Made by a program: the position numbers and the translations under genes
Part shown: one piece after another, positions 1 through 8,586 of the stretch
Layout of the letters: every line of letters starts with the position of its first letter
Position numbering within the stretch: the stretch's first letter is position 1
NCBI GenBank assembly: GCA_026770025.1
Contig: JAMXDE010000010.1
Span: 372,001 to 436,000, forward strand
DNA from: Craspedostauros australis
Taxonomy: Eukaryota; Bacillariophyta; Bacillariophyceae; Mastogloiales; Achnanthaceae
Direction: 5' to 3'
DNA length: 64,000 nucleotides
The notes under the pieces: model-generated
The model's input: only the letters and a program-made list of their open reading frames with translations
Database searches by the model: none
Told to the model about the DNA's origin: nothing

Positions 1-203
1 AGTATGGCAGAGCATCCATGTTCTTGAGCGCAGGCTCGATCTTCTCTCTCTCTCTCATTTTCTGTGGAGCTTTATGCTTCCGCCGGAGTCTGTGTTGATG
101 TTGCTCCTGTCGTCACTTCTGCGTGTACTCGTATTGTGCTAGTATTATAGGATGATATTGTGCTCACACCCTACGGACAGCACATACCAGGATAATGCCA
201 CGA

Positions 204-1439
204 TTACAGATGCTGCATCCATTGAAGCATCTTGCTGTTCACTTGTTCTGGCCGTTCATCGTGAGGACAGTGGCCGGTATTGTCGAGAACCACCATCTCG
301 AAGGGCCCCTTCGCGTATTGCTCGAAGGAATCGCCTGGGTGCATGCCGCCGTCGTATGGCGTCCAAGGATCTGCACCACCCCACAACGCCAGTATAGGCA
401 CATCCAGCGTCGGCAGGATGGATTCTGGCGTTGGACCCGGCGGCCCAGCGAACGTCTTGAGGAAGACTTGCTGCGCTCCCGCATCGTCGGACGGCCCCAG
501 CAGAATCTCCAGAAGATCCTCGTTGACGTTGGTAAGATCGCGGTACACGCCCTGCGTGGTGAGGATGGATTCGACGTTCTCGCGAGACTTGAAGTTCTCA
601 AAGAAAGCGCCGCCCAGCGTCGGTCCCAGAACCACATTCTGCACGAACCAAAGGATGGGACGCGCGAGGAGAGGGGCGTCTTCGTATCGGAATCCCGTCA
701 TGCCGCCCGCGCAGTTGAAGAGGACCACGCCGCGGACGGGCATCTTCTGGGCCAACGCCAATGAGCAGAGGCCACCGATGGAGTTACCGGCGACGATCCA
801 TTGTTTGGGGTTGTTCTGGTGCTGCAGGAAGTCTTCCAGAAGGGCCACAAAGAGCTCGATGCTGTATGGCTCGCAGCCTGGTTTGTCGGATGCGCCGAAG
901 CCCAGCAAGTCGACGGCGTAGACGCGGTATCCGGCCTCCGTGAGCGCAGGGAACTGGTAACGAAAGTGGTTCACGTTGGCGCCGAATCCGTGGATCAAGA
1001 GGATGGGTTGACCATCTTCCGGACCTTCCACGCGGTAGTTGATGTTGTAGGGCTTGGTGCTTTTGAGGAATTGCTCATTCGTCCATTGGAAGGTCTCGTA
1101 CTTGCGTCGGACAGCACCATTTCCATTGTTGCTGTTGCTGCCTTCGCCGTTGGCTTGCCCAGAAGATGGCGCTGCGGCCTCATCGGAAGCATTTGTTGCA
1201 ACCGAAGCCAGCTGCTGCGATTGCAGAGACCGTGTTGCCAAGACCGATTGCCCCGTGCGCTCTGTGATGACCTCTGTCACATGGTTGGGAACGAGAGACA
1301 GCTGACGCTGCGTGCTCCCGCGATTGGTACCTGTCGTTGTGTCCACAACAAAAGCAGAAAGGCACGGCACGGATCCCAAGCACAAAGCGATGGTCAAGAT
1401 CAGCGATCGGATGGCATGCTTGGCAGTGCTGCTCGTCAT
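204..1439 (-). CDS. Plastid-targeted alpha/beta hydrolase, pheophytinase-like
   Basis: Predicted 411-residue hydrolase. The start is the ATG at 1439; the frame stays open slightly upstream but only with non-ATG codons. Residues 11-30 are a signal peptide ending in a Leu-Ser-Ala-Phe junction, the diatom-type plastid targeting signature, followed by a Ser/Asn-rich linker to about residue 112. The catalytic fold shows the oxyanion HG at 150-151, the nucleophile in GNSIGG (Ser220), the acid in WGGADPWTP (Asp357) and the base in TGHCPHDERPE (His390). The DPWTP and GHCPHDE blocks resemble plant pheophytinase, which removes phytol from pheophytin, so chlorophyll breakdown is the likeliest role. That substrate is inferred; the fold, triad and targeting are seen. 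A TGACGTCA palindrome lies 281 bp upstream. Confidence 0.85.
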   Translation of the reverse strand: MTSSTAKHAIRSLILTIALCLGSVPCLSAFVVDTTTGTNRGSTQRQLSLVPNHVTEVITERTGQSVLATRSLQSQQLASVATNASDEAAAPSSGQANGEGSNSNNGNGAVRRKYETFQWTNEQFLKSTKPYNINYRVEGPEDGQPILLIHGFGANVNHFRYQFPALTEAGYRVYAVDLLGFGASDKPGCEPYSIELFVALLEDFLQHQNNPKQWIVAGNSIGGLCSLALAQKMPVRGVVLFNCAGGMTGFRYEDAPLLARPILWFVQNVVLGPTLGGAFFENFKSRENVESILTTQGVYRDLTNVNEDLLEILLGPSDDAGAQQVFLKTFAGPPGPTPESILPTLDVPILALWGGADPWTPYDGGMHPGDSFEQYAKGPFEMVVLDNTGHCPHDERPEQVNSKMLQWMQHL

Positions 1440-2254
1440 GGTTGCTTCGTTCAATCCCGAAGGTGTTGGTACATCTACTATTATACGAGTATGAGTACGA
1501 GCTTGGGTACGAGCATGAACAATAGTATGTGAGTAGTACTTGTTGGTAATTGCTGTTGTAACTTGTTGTTGGGCTTGGTTGGTTTCACCTGCTTCTCTTC
1601 CTCTCGTTGCGCTGGGATGTAGCTTTTGCTTTGGCTCCTGGCCGACGACGAGGCACCATCAGCATCCGCTCCCTCCACGGGCCAACTCTCCTTCTCTGTC
1701 TCTCTGTCTGTGATCATGGTGACGTCATGTTCCCTCAACAGGGTGATTGGCGGAGAAGGCGACATCGGAAATCATGCACATCATTCACGATGGAGTCACG
1801 TTTGTGAACTTGGCGCCAGAGAAGTGATTCTTTGCTTGACGAGTCCATCTCCTGGCAATACCTGCATCGATGTGTGTGGTATGGCACACATAGTATTAGT
1901 GCCATGATGGGTTGTCGATCCAGGAGAATCAAAGGAGTGCCTGAAGAAGTTGGCGCAAGCGTAAACGAAGGCGATCCTACGAAAGCAGCACACATCCAAC
2001 AATCGCAACCGGAACGACCACAGAAAGCAAGGCGAGAAGAAGGCATTCCTCCATTGCATCATACTCTGCTCTACTCTACTCTATCTGACGCGAGAGAGTA
2101 GTCCATTGAGGAGCGCCGCTGAAAGTCGTTGATGGTTCAATGACAATGTGAGCATACACGTAAAGTACCCGTAGAATCGGATGCAAATAATTCTGCTTCT
2201 GTATTTCTGCTGCGCGAATATGCGCATGCAAATATACCAGTGTGGGATGGCACC
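1440..2254. other. Intergenic, upstream of the hydrolase gene
   Basis: No gene seen. It holds the promoter side of the hydrolase gene (which runs left) and the 3' flank of the NOP53-like gene. Visible items are a TACGAGTA octamer at 1484-1491, a TGACGTCA palindrome at 1720-1727 and a CTCTGCTCTACTCTACTCT-like pyrimidine run near 2067-2090. The ORFs here are short and of biased composition. Confidence 0.5.
1720..1727. promoter_or_regulatory. TGACGTCA palindrome (CRE/bZIP-type site)
   Basis: A perfect 8-bp palindrome upstream of the plastid hydrolase start. TGACGT cores are known CO2/cAMP-responsive elements bound by bZIP factors in diatoms. The sequence match is exact; function here is inference. 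Confidence 0.3.
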
Positions 2255-3598
2255 CTAACCCAGAATGTGACCCTCCTTGGCCGCCTTGTGCCCCTTGCCG
2301 TGGATCTTGACCTTGGTCTTTCTTCGCTTGCCCTGAACCTTCTTGTTCTTCTTCAATGCCTTCTTGGCGGACATGTCGCGATCGGAGAAGCTGACCATGC
2401 GGTCGGTGATGAGACTGCCCTTGGGCTTGATGCCGCGCAGTCCGCCTCCCGTGCGCACGGCCTTGACGTCGGTCGACAGCGCCACGGGCATGGTCGGTGC
2501 GCCGATGGGATTTTCCTGCGATATCTGCTGAATGACGTCCTTGCCGCGCTTGCGCTGGGTGCTCGCCTTCAGCGCCTCGACGCGGGCCTTGTCGGCTGCC
2601 TTCGTGGCCGCCTCCTTGCGCAGCTTCTTGGATATCGTCTTGGCCTCGGCGACAGAGTTCATCAGCTTCTTCTGCTTCTTGCGCTGTCGCATCTCCTTCT
2701 CCTCCTGCCGCAACCGTTTCTGCTTGTTGCGTTCCGCGCGCGTCATTTTCTCCTTCTTTTTGAGTTGGATGAGTTGGTCGGCGCTGCCATCGCCATTTTC
2801 GTTCTTCTCATCATCGTTGTCGTTACCATCGTCGTCATCCGAATCCGAATCAGAGTCGCTGAGAAGCAGCGCCTTTGTTTCTTCGGACATCCCGGTGGAG
2901 ATGGGCGCCTTCCTCTGGTTCTCGGCATGATCTCTTCGCATTTCCACCTCCACGGCAGCCTCGATGATCTTCTTGTGCTCCACCTTGTCGGGGTTGTACG
3001 ACTGGCCCGATTTTGCCACGTCGATCGCCACGGCATCATGCTGAGATTTGTGCGCTAACCTCGTGACGACGTGATCCGCAGTGTGCTTGTCTGGCTTGAT
3101 GCCGGCCAACGTGGTCCCGATCGTCGATTGCACGAGGGGAGATTTGGTGGCCTTGTCCTTCGCGGGGACGATCGAAGAAGACTTGGCTTGGCGTTTCTTC
3201 GCATCGGAAGCGCCCGCGCCACTGTCATCCTCATCCCAAAGGTCGAAGTTCGCCTTGACCTTGCCTTTGTTCTTTGCTCGATTCGCCCTCTTCTTTCCAT
3301 CCAACACCAGCTTCCTCAGCTTCTCCTTCGAATGTGTGGCCAGCAGCCGTTTAACCTCGCGCTTTTCCTTCGTGGACGGCAGCCGCGCCTTGCGCTTCTT
3401 CTCTCTCGCCAGCGCATTCTTCGAGAGGCCGACCTTGCGGCTGTCTGCCTGCGTATCGATCGTGAAGAGCTCCTCATCCGCCTTTGCCTCGACCGCCTTG
3501 GTCTCCACCTTGGCAGCCGCCGTCTCCAAGAGTTCCGTCTGAGCCTCACGGGCCCTCTTGTTGGCCCGCATCACGGCTCTGCGCACTTTGCGACCCAT
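2255..3598 (-). CDS. NOP53: NOP53-like ribosome biogenesis factor
   Basis: 447-residue lysine/arginine-rich protein. I start it at the first ATG of the frame (3598, MGRKVRRAV); the upstream extension has no ATG. Family marks are the FDLWDED block near residue 120, the signature DVAKSGQSYNPDKVEHKKII block near residue 220 (in NOP53/GLTSCR2 proteins a conserved GxSYNP followed by an acidic/His helix), long basic coiled-coil stretches, and a C-terminal GGLRGIKPKGSL segment with a terminal basic tail. NOP53 joins the late pre-60S particle in the nucleolus and recruits the Mtr4-exosome for 5.8S/ITS2 processing. An acidic Asp/Ser run interrupts the middle (about 245-270). No intron is needed. Family assignment is good; the detailed role is by homology. 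Confidence 0.8.
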   Translation of the reverse strand: MGRKVRRAVMRANKRAREAQTELLETAAAKVETKAVEAKADEELFTIDTQADSRKVGLSKNALAREKKRKARLPSTKEKREVKRLLATHSKEKLRKLVLDGKKRANRAKNKGKVKANFDLWDEDDSGAGASDAKKRQAKSSSIVPAKDKATKSPLVQSTIGTTLAGIKPDKHTADHVVTRLAHKSQHDAVAIDVAKSGQSYNPDKVEHKKIIEAAVEVEMRRDHAENQRKAPISTGMSEETKALLLSDSDSDSDDDDGNDNDDEKNENGDGSADQLIQLKKKEKMTRAERNKQKRLRQEEKEMRQRKKQKKLMNSVAEAKTISKKLRKEAATKAADKARVEALKASTQRKRGKDVIQQISQENPIGAPTMPVALSTDVKAVRTGGGLRGIKPKGSLITDRMVSFSDRDMSAKKALKKNKKVQGKRRKTKVKIHGKGHKAAKEGHILG

Positions 3599-4334
3599 CC
3601 TGGCTGATTTGTTCGTGGTATTGGTGGTATTGGTGGTAGCGATAGATGCGATGTGTTCATGAACCGAATGACCGATCGCTTCGGGTTGTTGGAAGCTGGG
3701 CGGTTGTGAATGGTGGTGGAGGTAGTCGTATGACACCTAAGAGCTGTCCTGCTCTGCGTACTCTCCTCTACTCTGCATGGTGTGTCTGTGGTGTTTGTTC
3801 TTCCCCTCACCTTTTTCTGTTCTTCACCTTTTTCTGTTCTTCACCTTTTTCTGGTGTGTTGGTTGGTTGGTTGGTTGGTTGGTCGATCATCCACGATCAC
3901 GAAGTCAGCGCCTTCGTATGTTCGCCGACCGTCGTCAAAAGGGCATGAAGGAGCAAAGCGTCTGTTCCATGCTATCCGCAAAGAAGGGGTGGGTGGTGCA
4001 GACGAACAAGCATACAATTAGAGAAGAGTCGAGTAGTCTGACAGCAAGGGAGGAGCACCTGGAAGCGGCAACTCTTGTCTACTCTAAAATAATCTCCGAT
4101 TCCTTTTACTTTTCCTATTGCATCGCTCTCTACTCCATTGCGCATTGATGTCTGAGATATCAGGTGAAGCAGTGGCAGCGCTCCACAATTCAACAACAAC
4201 AACAACAACAACAACAACAACGGCGAGCGCAGTATAGCGACTCAAATTGACTTCATTTGATATGGCAACACCAAATTTATCTCGATACTCGTACCATACG
4301 CCTTATAATACAAGTATAGCAAACCACTTTCGGC
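3599..4334. other. Intergenic with simple repeats
   Basis: No gene seen. It is upstream of NOP53 and downstream of the RNA ligase gene. It holds a roughly 17-bp tandem repeat and a TTGG run (3812-3882), a CAA run at 4192-4220, and a TACTCGTA octamer at 4286-4293, 42 bp past the ligase stop codon. Confidence 0.5.
3812..3882. repeat. Tandem TTCTGTTCTTCACCTTT units plus TTGG run
   Basis: Two to three copies of a 17-bp pyrimidine-rich unit followed by about six TTGG tetramers. It lies 210-280 bp upstream of the NOP53 start. Looks like replication slippage; no function is claimed. Confidence 0.8.
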
Positions 4335-5299
4335 CTACGATTGATCAATCGGCGCGAGGAAGACCGGTGGCCTCGCCGCGGCCTTGTTGGTGATGAACGA
4401 GCATTTGCGATCGAAGCATTCCGACCGCAGTTTCCAGTACTTGCCCACGTGGAAAATGATCAGTCCTTCGGAAGGCTGTTCGGCCTCCAGCAGGTACTCC
4501 CTCATCCCTCCATAGGTCCTTTCCATGGCGTCGCTGCACACCTGCTCGGAATGGATCGCGATCGCCACGTCCTCTGGCACATTGGGAGTCTTGTTGAACT
4601 TTGCTCCCACCCACTCGATGCTGACAAAGTCGGTGCCCGATTCTCGCATCTTGGAGCGGATGTGTTCGGCATGATTCTCGATGATTTGCAGCATGGCCTT
4701 GTTTCGCTTGATGGCCTTCTTGCCTTGCACGTTCAATGTGATGGGGTCGTAAAAGTACGAGTGCATCGAGTATGTGTCGGGGTTCTGACCAGGTGGCAAC
4801 TCCAAGCAGCCGTTTGGCATGGGCTTGCCCTTCGTATCCAAACGCTGGAGGCCGATCAGCCTCCCATCCTGTTCATCGTCCTCCATCTTTATCATACCGT
4901 TGGCGCCGTCAATCTTGAAGTACAGCGATCCCTCCTCCAGGGCGCGCTTCGCCTCGTCGGAATGGAACTCGTCGATGTACTGGTAATCATTCTGAGCTTC
5001 CCCATCCCCGAACTTGAAGATGTGCTCCATCTTTCCGCCGTTGAACGCAGCGGTGGTGGGAGCTTCGTCCGCTGATTCGCTGGATGCTGCCATCATGATG
5101 CTTCCGTGAGGCGCCCAGGTCCCGATGCTGCGCGCAACAAAGCCTGAAGCGTGCAACGACAGAAGGAGGTAAATAAAAAGACGAAGATAATCATGAGGGT
5201 GAAGGTGAAGTTGAAGCTAATGGTCGTCTCGAGGATTGTGCGAGCACTTGTGTGGAGCTGCTTCGAACGAACGAAAGCAATTGGGATAGCGAAGCTCAT
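4335..5299 (-). CDS. RNA ligase-type nucleotidyltransferase, RLIG1-like; two exons inferred
   Basis: Covalent nucleotidyltransferase. Motif I is KIDGANG (adenylated Lys about residue 94 in the spliced model); motif IV appears as EGLIIFH and motif V as KYWKLR near the C terminus. A GKPMPNG...LPPGQ segment after motif I resembles vertebrate RLIG1 (C12orf29), a 5'-3' RNA ligase. Exon 2 is 4335-5143. The frame continues upstream without an ATG; its first ATG is 5096. An exon 1 at 5248-5299 fits in phase (phase 1). The 104-nt intron 5144-5247 is very pyrimidine-rich before its AG, but its donor AA/GTGCTC is weak. The added N terminus (MSFAIPIAFVRSK) resembles a mitochondrial presequence. Spliced length is 286 residues. 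Ligase chemistry is well supported; the first exon and the organelle are inferred. Confidence 0.7.
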
Positions 5300-5620
5300 G
5301 ACAGCAGAAGAACAACAAAAGAGAAGCAGGCAGCGGTTGAGTTGCTCATGGGCCACAAATATTCTTGGCAGTACGCCGGTACCCGTGAGTAATGGAAGAC
5401 GAGCAGTCTCTCCGGAGCGCTCCTGTTCGTACCCACCAAGTCAATGGTATGAGAAACGCTCGACAACTTGTTGTTGGTGCATGATAAGAAATGTGGAAAT
5501 TTGTTGAGGACACCATTCGACCAGAATCGCACGAGACGGCAGCGCATGTTTGCGTCGGACACGGAGTGTCGGCAAAAGAATTGGCGCATTCGCCGAATCA
5601 GGGTTGGACGAACACAAAAA
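5300..5620. other. Intergenic between RNA ligase and tRNA-Leu
   Basis: Upstream of the RNA ligase gene. No gene, repeat or clear promoter box was recognised. The ORF that runs across 5296-5694 on the minus strand is a read-through of the tRNA and is not a gene. Confidence 0.5.
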
Positions 5621-5700
5621 TGACACCAGTGGGATTTGAACCCACGCCAATTAAGACTGCGACCTGAACACAGCGCCTTAGACCACTCGGCCATAGTGTC
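5621..5700 (-). tRNA. tRNA-Leu (anticodon CAG)
   Basis: An 80-nt cloverleaf reads on the minus strand from 5700 to the discriminator A at 5621. The acceptor stem is GACACTA paired with TGGTGTC, with one G-U. The D arm starts GCCGAGTGGTCTAAGGC, typical of Leu/Ser class II tRNAs. The anticodon stem CTGTG/CGCAG holds the loop TTCAGGT (anticodon CAG at 5664-5666), the variable arm is short, and the T arm GTGGGTTCAAATCCCAC is perfect. Internal A and B boxes are intact, and there is no intron or encoded CCA. Looks like a functional nuclear gene. Confidence 0.95.
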
Positions 5701-5932
5701 GATTGTTGTCTATGCTTCCATATTGCAAATATATACATTCTTTTGTTGTTCCACACAACCATTTTGTCGTGGTATGGTGGTTGGTATTCGTTCGTTGGAG
5801 TCGTCGCGATCTCATCGAAGCACCGACCTCACCATGGAGGATCATGTTGGCAGGTGGAAGCATCTATTGTTTGATGTCAAAATGATATCCTACAGTCATG
5901 TACGACAGTCGTGTACCACGGTCGTGCTACAA

Positions 5933-7509
5933 CTACGTATGGTCATGTGCCGATGTTGCCTTGTTCACCCTCGGCTTCTTTGCCAATAGTATCTGGTCCA
6001 GATCAACGTCAACGTCCAATCTCATTCCGCGCATGTGACTGAACAAAACGTGGTGACCAGATAACAACAGATAAATCGCTGTCGGGTCGTCGGTAATCCT
6101 CTCGTGGCAGGCCAGAAACCCAAGCATTTTATAGACATGCGCATCCGCATCTGCATATTTCGGTGACGATGATAAGTTCGTTTCACGAAGGCGCTTGCCC
6201 TCGGACCCCCTGTGGTTCGACCGGCCACGAATCCTAACGGTTCCATCAGGTCTATCAACTCTACCACTTGCTGGAATACTAGCAGCGGAAGCGGTGTCGA
6301 CACCCACGAGACTGTTCTCGTGCCCAGCACCACAAGGGCTGCCGTCTGCCATCCGTCGCATCGTCTTCATTTTGAGACGGAGGCGATTGTGCAGCAGAAG
6401 GGGGGAGATCATCTTGGTCCAGACGTCATGGCTCACTGCGAGAGGGTTTACTGTGAGTCGGAGAATGTGCGGAGCCTTTCGTAGTTGCCGTTGAATGCGT
6501 GGGACCAGCAGCGCGTGCGCACCTGCCCCGTACCATGTCATCCAGTATCGGACCTGACTGAGTTTTGGATTTGATATGAGCATCTCCAAATGCCGCATCC
6601 ATTTGGCTGCGGTGGTATGCCCACTGACGATGACGGTCTCCAATTCCCCACGATACTTCGATGTGGCGCGGATAAACCCATCCCACGCGCTGTCGGGCGC
6701 TTGTGGCGAGTTATGGATGATAACTTCTTTCACGTGGCATGGAAGTCGACGCCGCAATTGATCCGTCAACGAATGGAGCACCTGTTGGCAGTGGTGGGAG
6801 CATCTCAATCGCAGTGTCTGCAGCCTGACACCGCTTCCTGACAGCGCCTCCACGAGTTGCTGCGGGTTGAACGGCAAGTGATCATCTCTGTCTATTGTCA
6901 ATCGCGTTGCGCGCTGCAGCATCCATTCAATTTCGTTCTTTTTGAGTCTTTCCACCTGGCATGCAAATTCGATTGGTGGCAATTGCATCCAAGGACCGCC
7001 CCCCGATGTGCCTCTTATCACGCTCATCAATCTGCAGTCATTGATCAGAACCTCAACATGAGGATCGCTCTTCGCCATCTTCAAACGGATGCGAAGATTG
7101 ACTGGATGCTGGTGCAATCCTCATCGATCCGCTCAATCGGATCAATCCTTGCAAAGCAGAAAACGGAATGAGATGGCATACTGAAGAATAACTTCATGTC
7201 GCTCACGGAGCATTTCCTGCGGCTTTGAATCAGCACCGATGCATGGAACAACACCGACCCGCGGGTCCGAACGAATCCAGCAAAATCATCCCAGCTGGTG
7301 ATATGCTGGCCAAGGATGTCGTCCCAGATCGTCACGTCGTGGACCTGAACTCCCCATCTCGCTTCGAGGCATGATACTGACTTGATCGGCAGGTCGTTGT
7401 GGCGAAGGGTGCCTGAAATCGGCTGCCCCTCCCGCAACATCGTCGAAACATTCGCAACTGGTTTCTGATACGTGGTATTGTTGACGTTGCTCTTCGTGTT
7501 GCTCTTCAT
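5933..7509 (-). CDS. Unknown protein, LRR-like composition, two exons
   Basis: I do not recognise a family. Exon 1 is 7182-7509 (ATG at 7509) and exon 2 is 5933-7101. They are joined across an 80-nt intron with donor A/GTATGC and acceptor CATCCAG, phase 1 on both sides, giving 498 residues. The middle of exon 2 has irregular leucine-spaced strands such as LQTLRLRC, VKEVIIHN, LETVIVSG and ILRLTVN, which look like degenerate leucine-rich or F-box-associated repeats. The C-terminal third is basic and Ser/Arg-rich with no clear domain. No signal peptide or membrane segment is seen. It lies head to head with the silicon transporter gene, about 1.08 kb apart, so the two may share a regulatory region. 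The gene model is good; the function is open. Confidence 0.6.
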
Positions 7510-8586
7510 GTTGCTGATGGTGGAAGTGGGGTTGTACGACTACTCATTGGCGTTGCGAGTATGCAAGCAATATACGTACTTATTGCAGCTGATGACGAGT
7601 ATCCTGAACGAGTCGTTGCGCACCGAGATGAGTACGGCATGGACATGTCGCGTAGTGAATGGTATCGTACAAGCGGTCCCGAGGATGGTTGGCACCGCTT
7701 GCCATCAACAATGGGTTGTACCGGCAGAGTATCCATACTGCGCCGGACGAGCATGTTACCGCACCATACTTGGCACCACACATCAAGCATCAAGGCATCA
7801 TTCGCCACACAGCCACACGCATGGTTGGCACAGAACAAGATGGAGGAGAGGCGCGGAGCGATCGGAACAAAAGTCCTTGTTCTTGTTCTTTTTCATTTTG
7901 GTATCTTTCGCGGACGGAGGCCAGGCTTGGAAGTGTCATGATTACATGGTGGCGACCCAAATAACGTCTAATTAACGATCAACGTCTCGAAGTGACAACC
8001 AAACATAGCAAGAACCAATGAGTCGGCATGTTTGGCAATCGTGGAATGGCTCATTCTCCGATGTGGGACTCGACTTGATTGATATTGGATTGCTATTGGA
8101 TTCTTATTTTTTCCATGCCTTATCGGGCGGAATTGACGTTAGAAGCGTGCCGACTGCTTCCAATCAATGCTGTTTCCACGATCGCGGCGGTTACAAGTAT
8201 GGCCAACAAGTAAACCAAGCATGAATAAAGTATATAAAACGGAATACGCCGAGAGCGCGCCAGCCGCAAGCATCAATTTCGCCAAAGCGCTGTCACACAT
8301 TTTCTTCGGTCAAAACGTTTGTTGTCAAGACAAACAACTGCCGCAACGGCTGACACCATGGCAATGACAGTGTCAACAACACGGCAATGGCATTGTCAAC
8401 AACAGTGTCAACAACGCACAATCACAACGCCAACACCAACAAAGTTCGTCAACAGAAATCAGTTTTCCCACTCTTCACTCCTCCTTCATCTCACAATCTC
8501 AGATCTTGCTATCTCTGCAACGCTCAATCACAGGAACAACCAGAGTATCAACAAGCAATCCAACAACAACAACAACAACAAGCAAG
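7510..8586. other. Divergent promoter region of the SIT gene and the unknown gene
   Basis: No gene seen. This 1.08-kb stretch separates two divergent genes. Toward the transporter it contains a TATA-like box (8231-8238), an upstream ATG in a strong context (8358), three copies of TGTCAACAAC (8371-8380, 8394-8403, 8406-8415) and a CAA run ending just before the SIT start. Confidence 0.6.
8231..8238 (+). promoter_or_regulatory. TATA-like box, SIT promoter
   Basis: TATATAAA sits 356 bp upstream of the transporter ATG. If used, transcription would begin near 8260-8270 and give a leader of roughly 320 nt. The match is visible; use is inferred. Confidence 0.4.

Noticed and set aside
2240..3058. 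272-codon plus-strand ORF opposite NOP53
   Set aside because: Leu/Val-rich mirror of the Lys/Glu-rich NOP53 frame; no ATG-linked domain.
5296..5694. 132-codon minus-strand ORF starting MAEWSKALCSGRS
   Set aside because: This is the translation of the tRNA-Leu gene followed by its flank.
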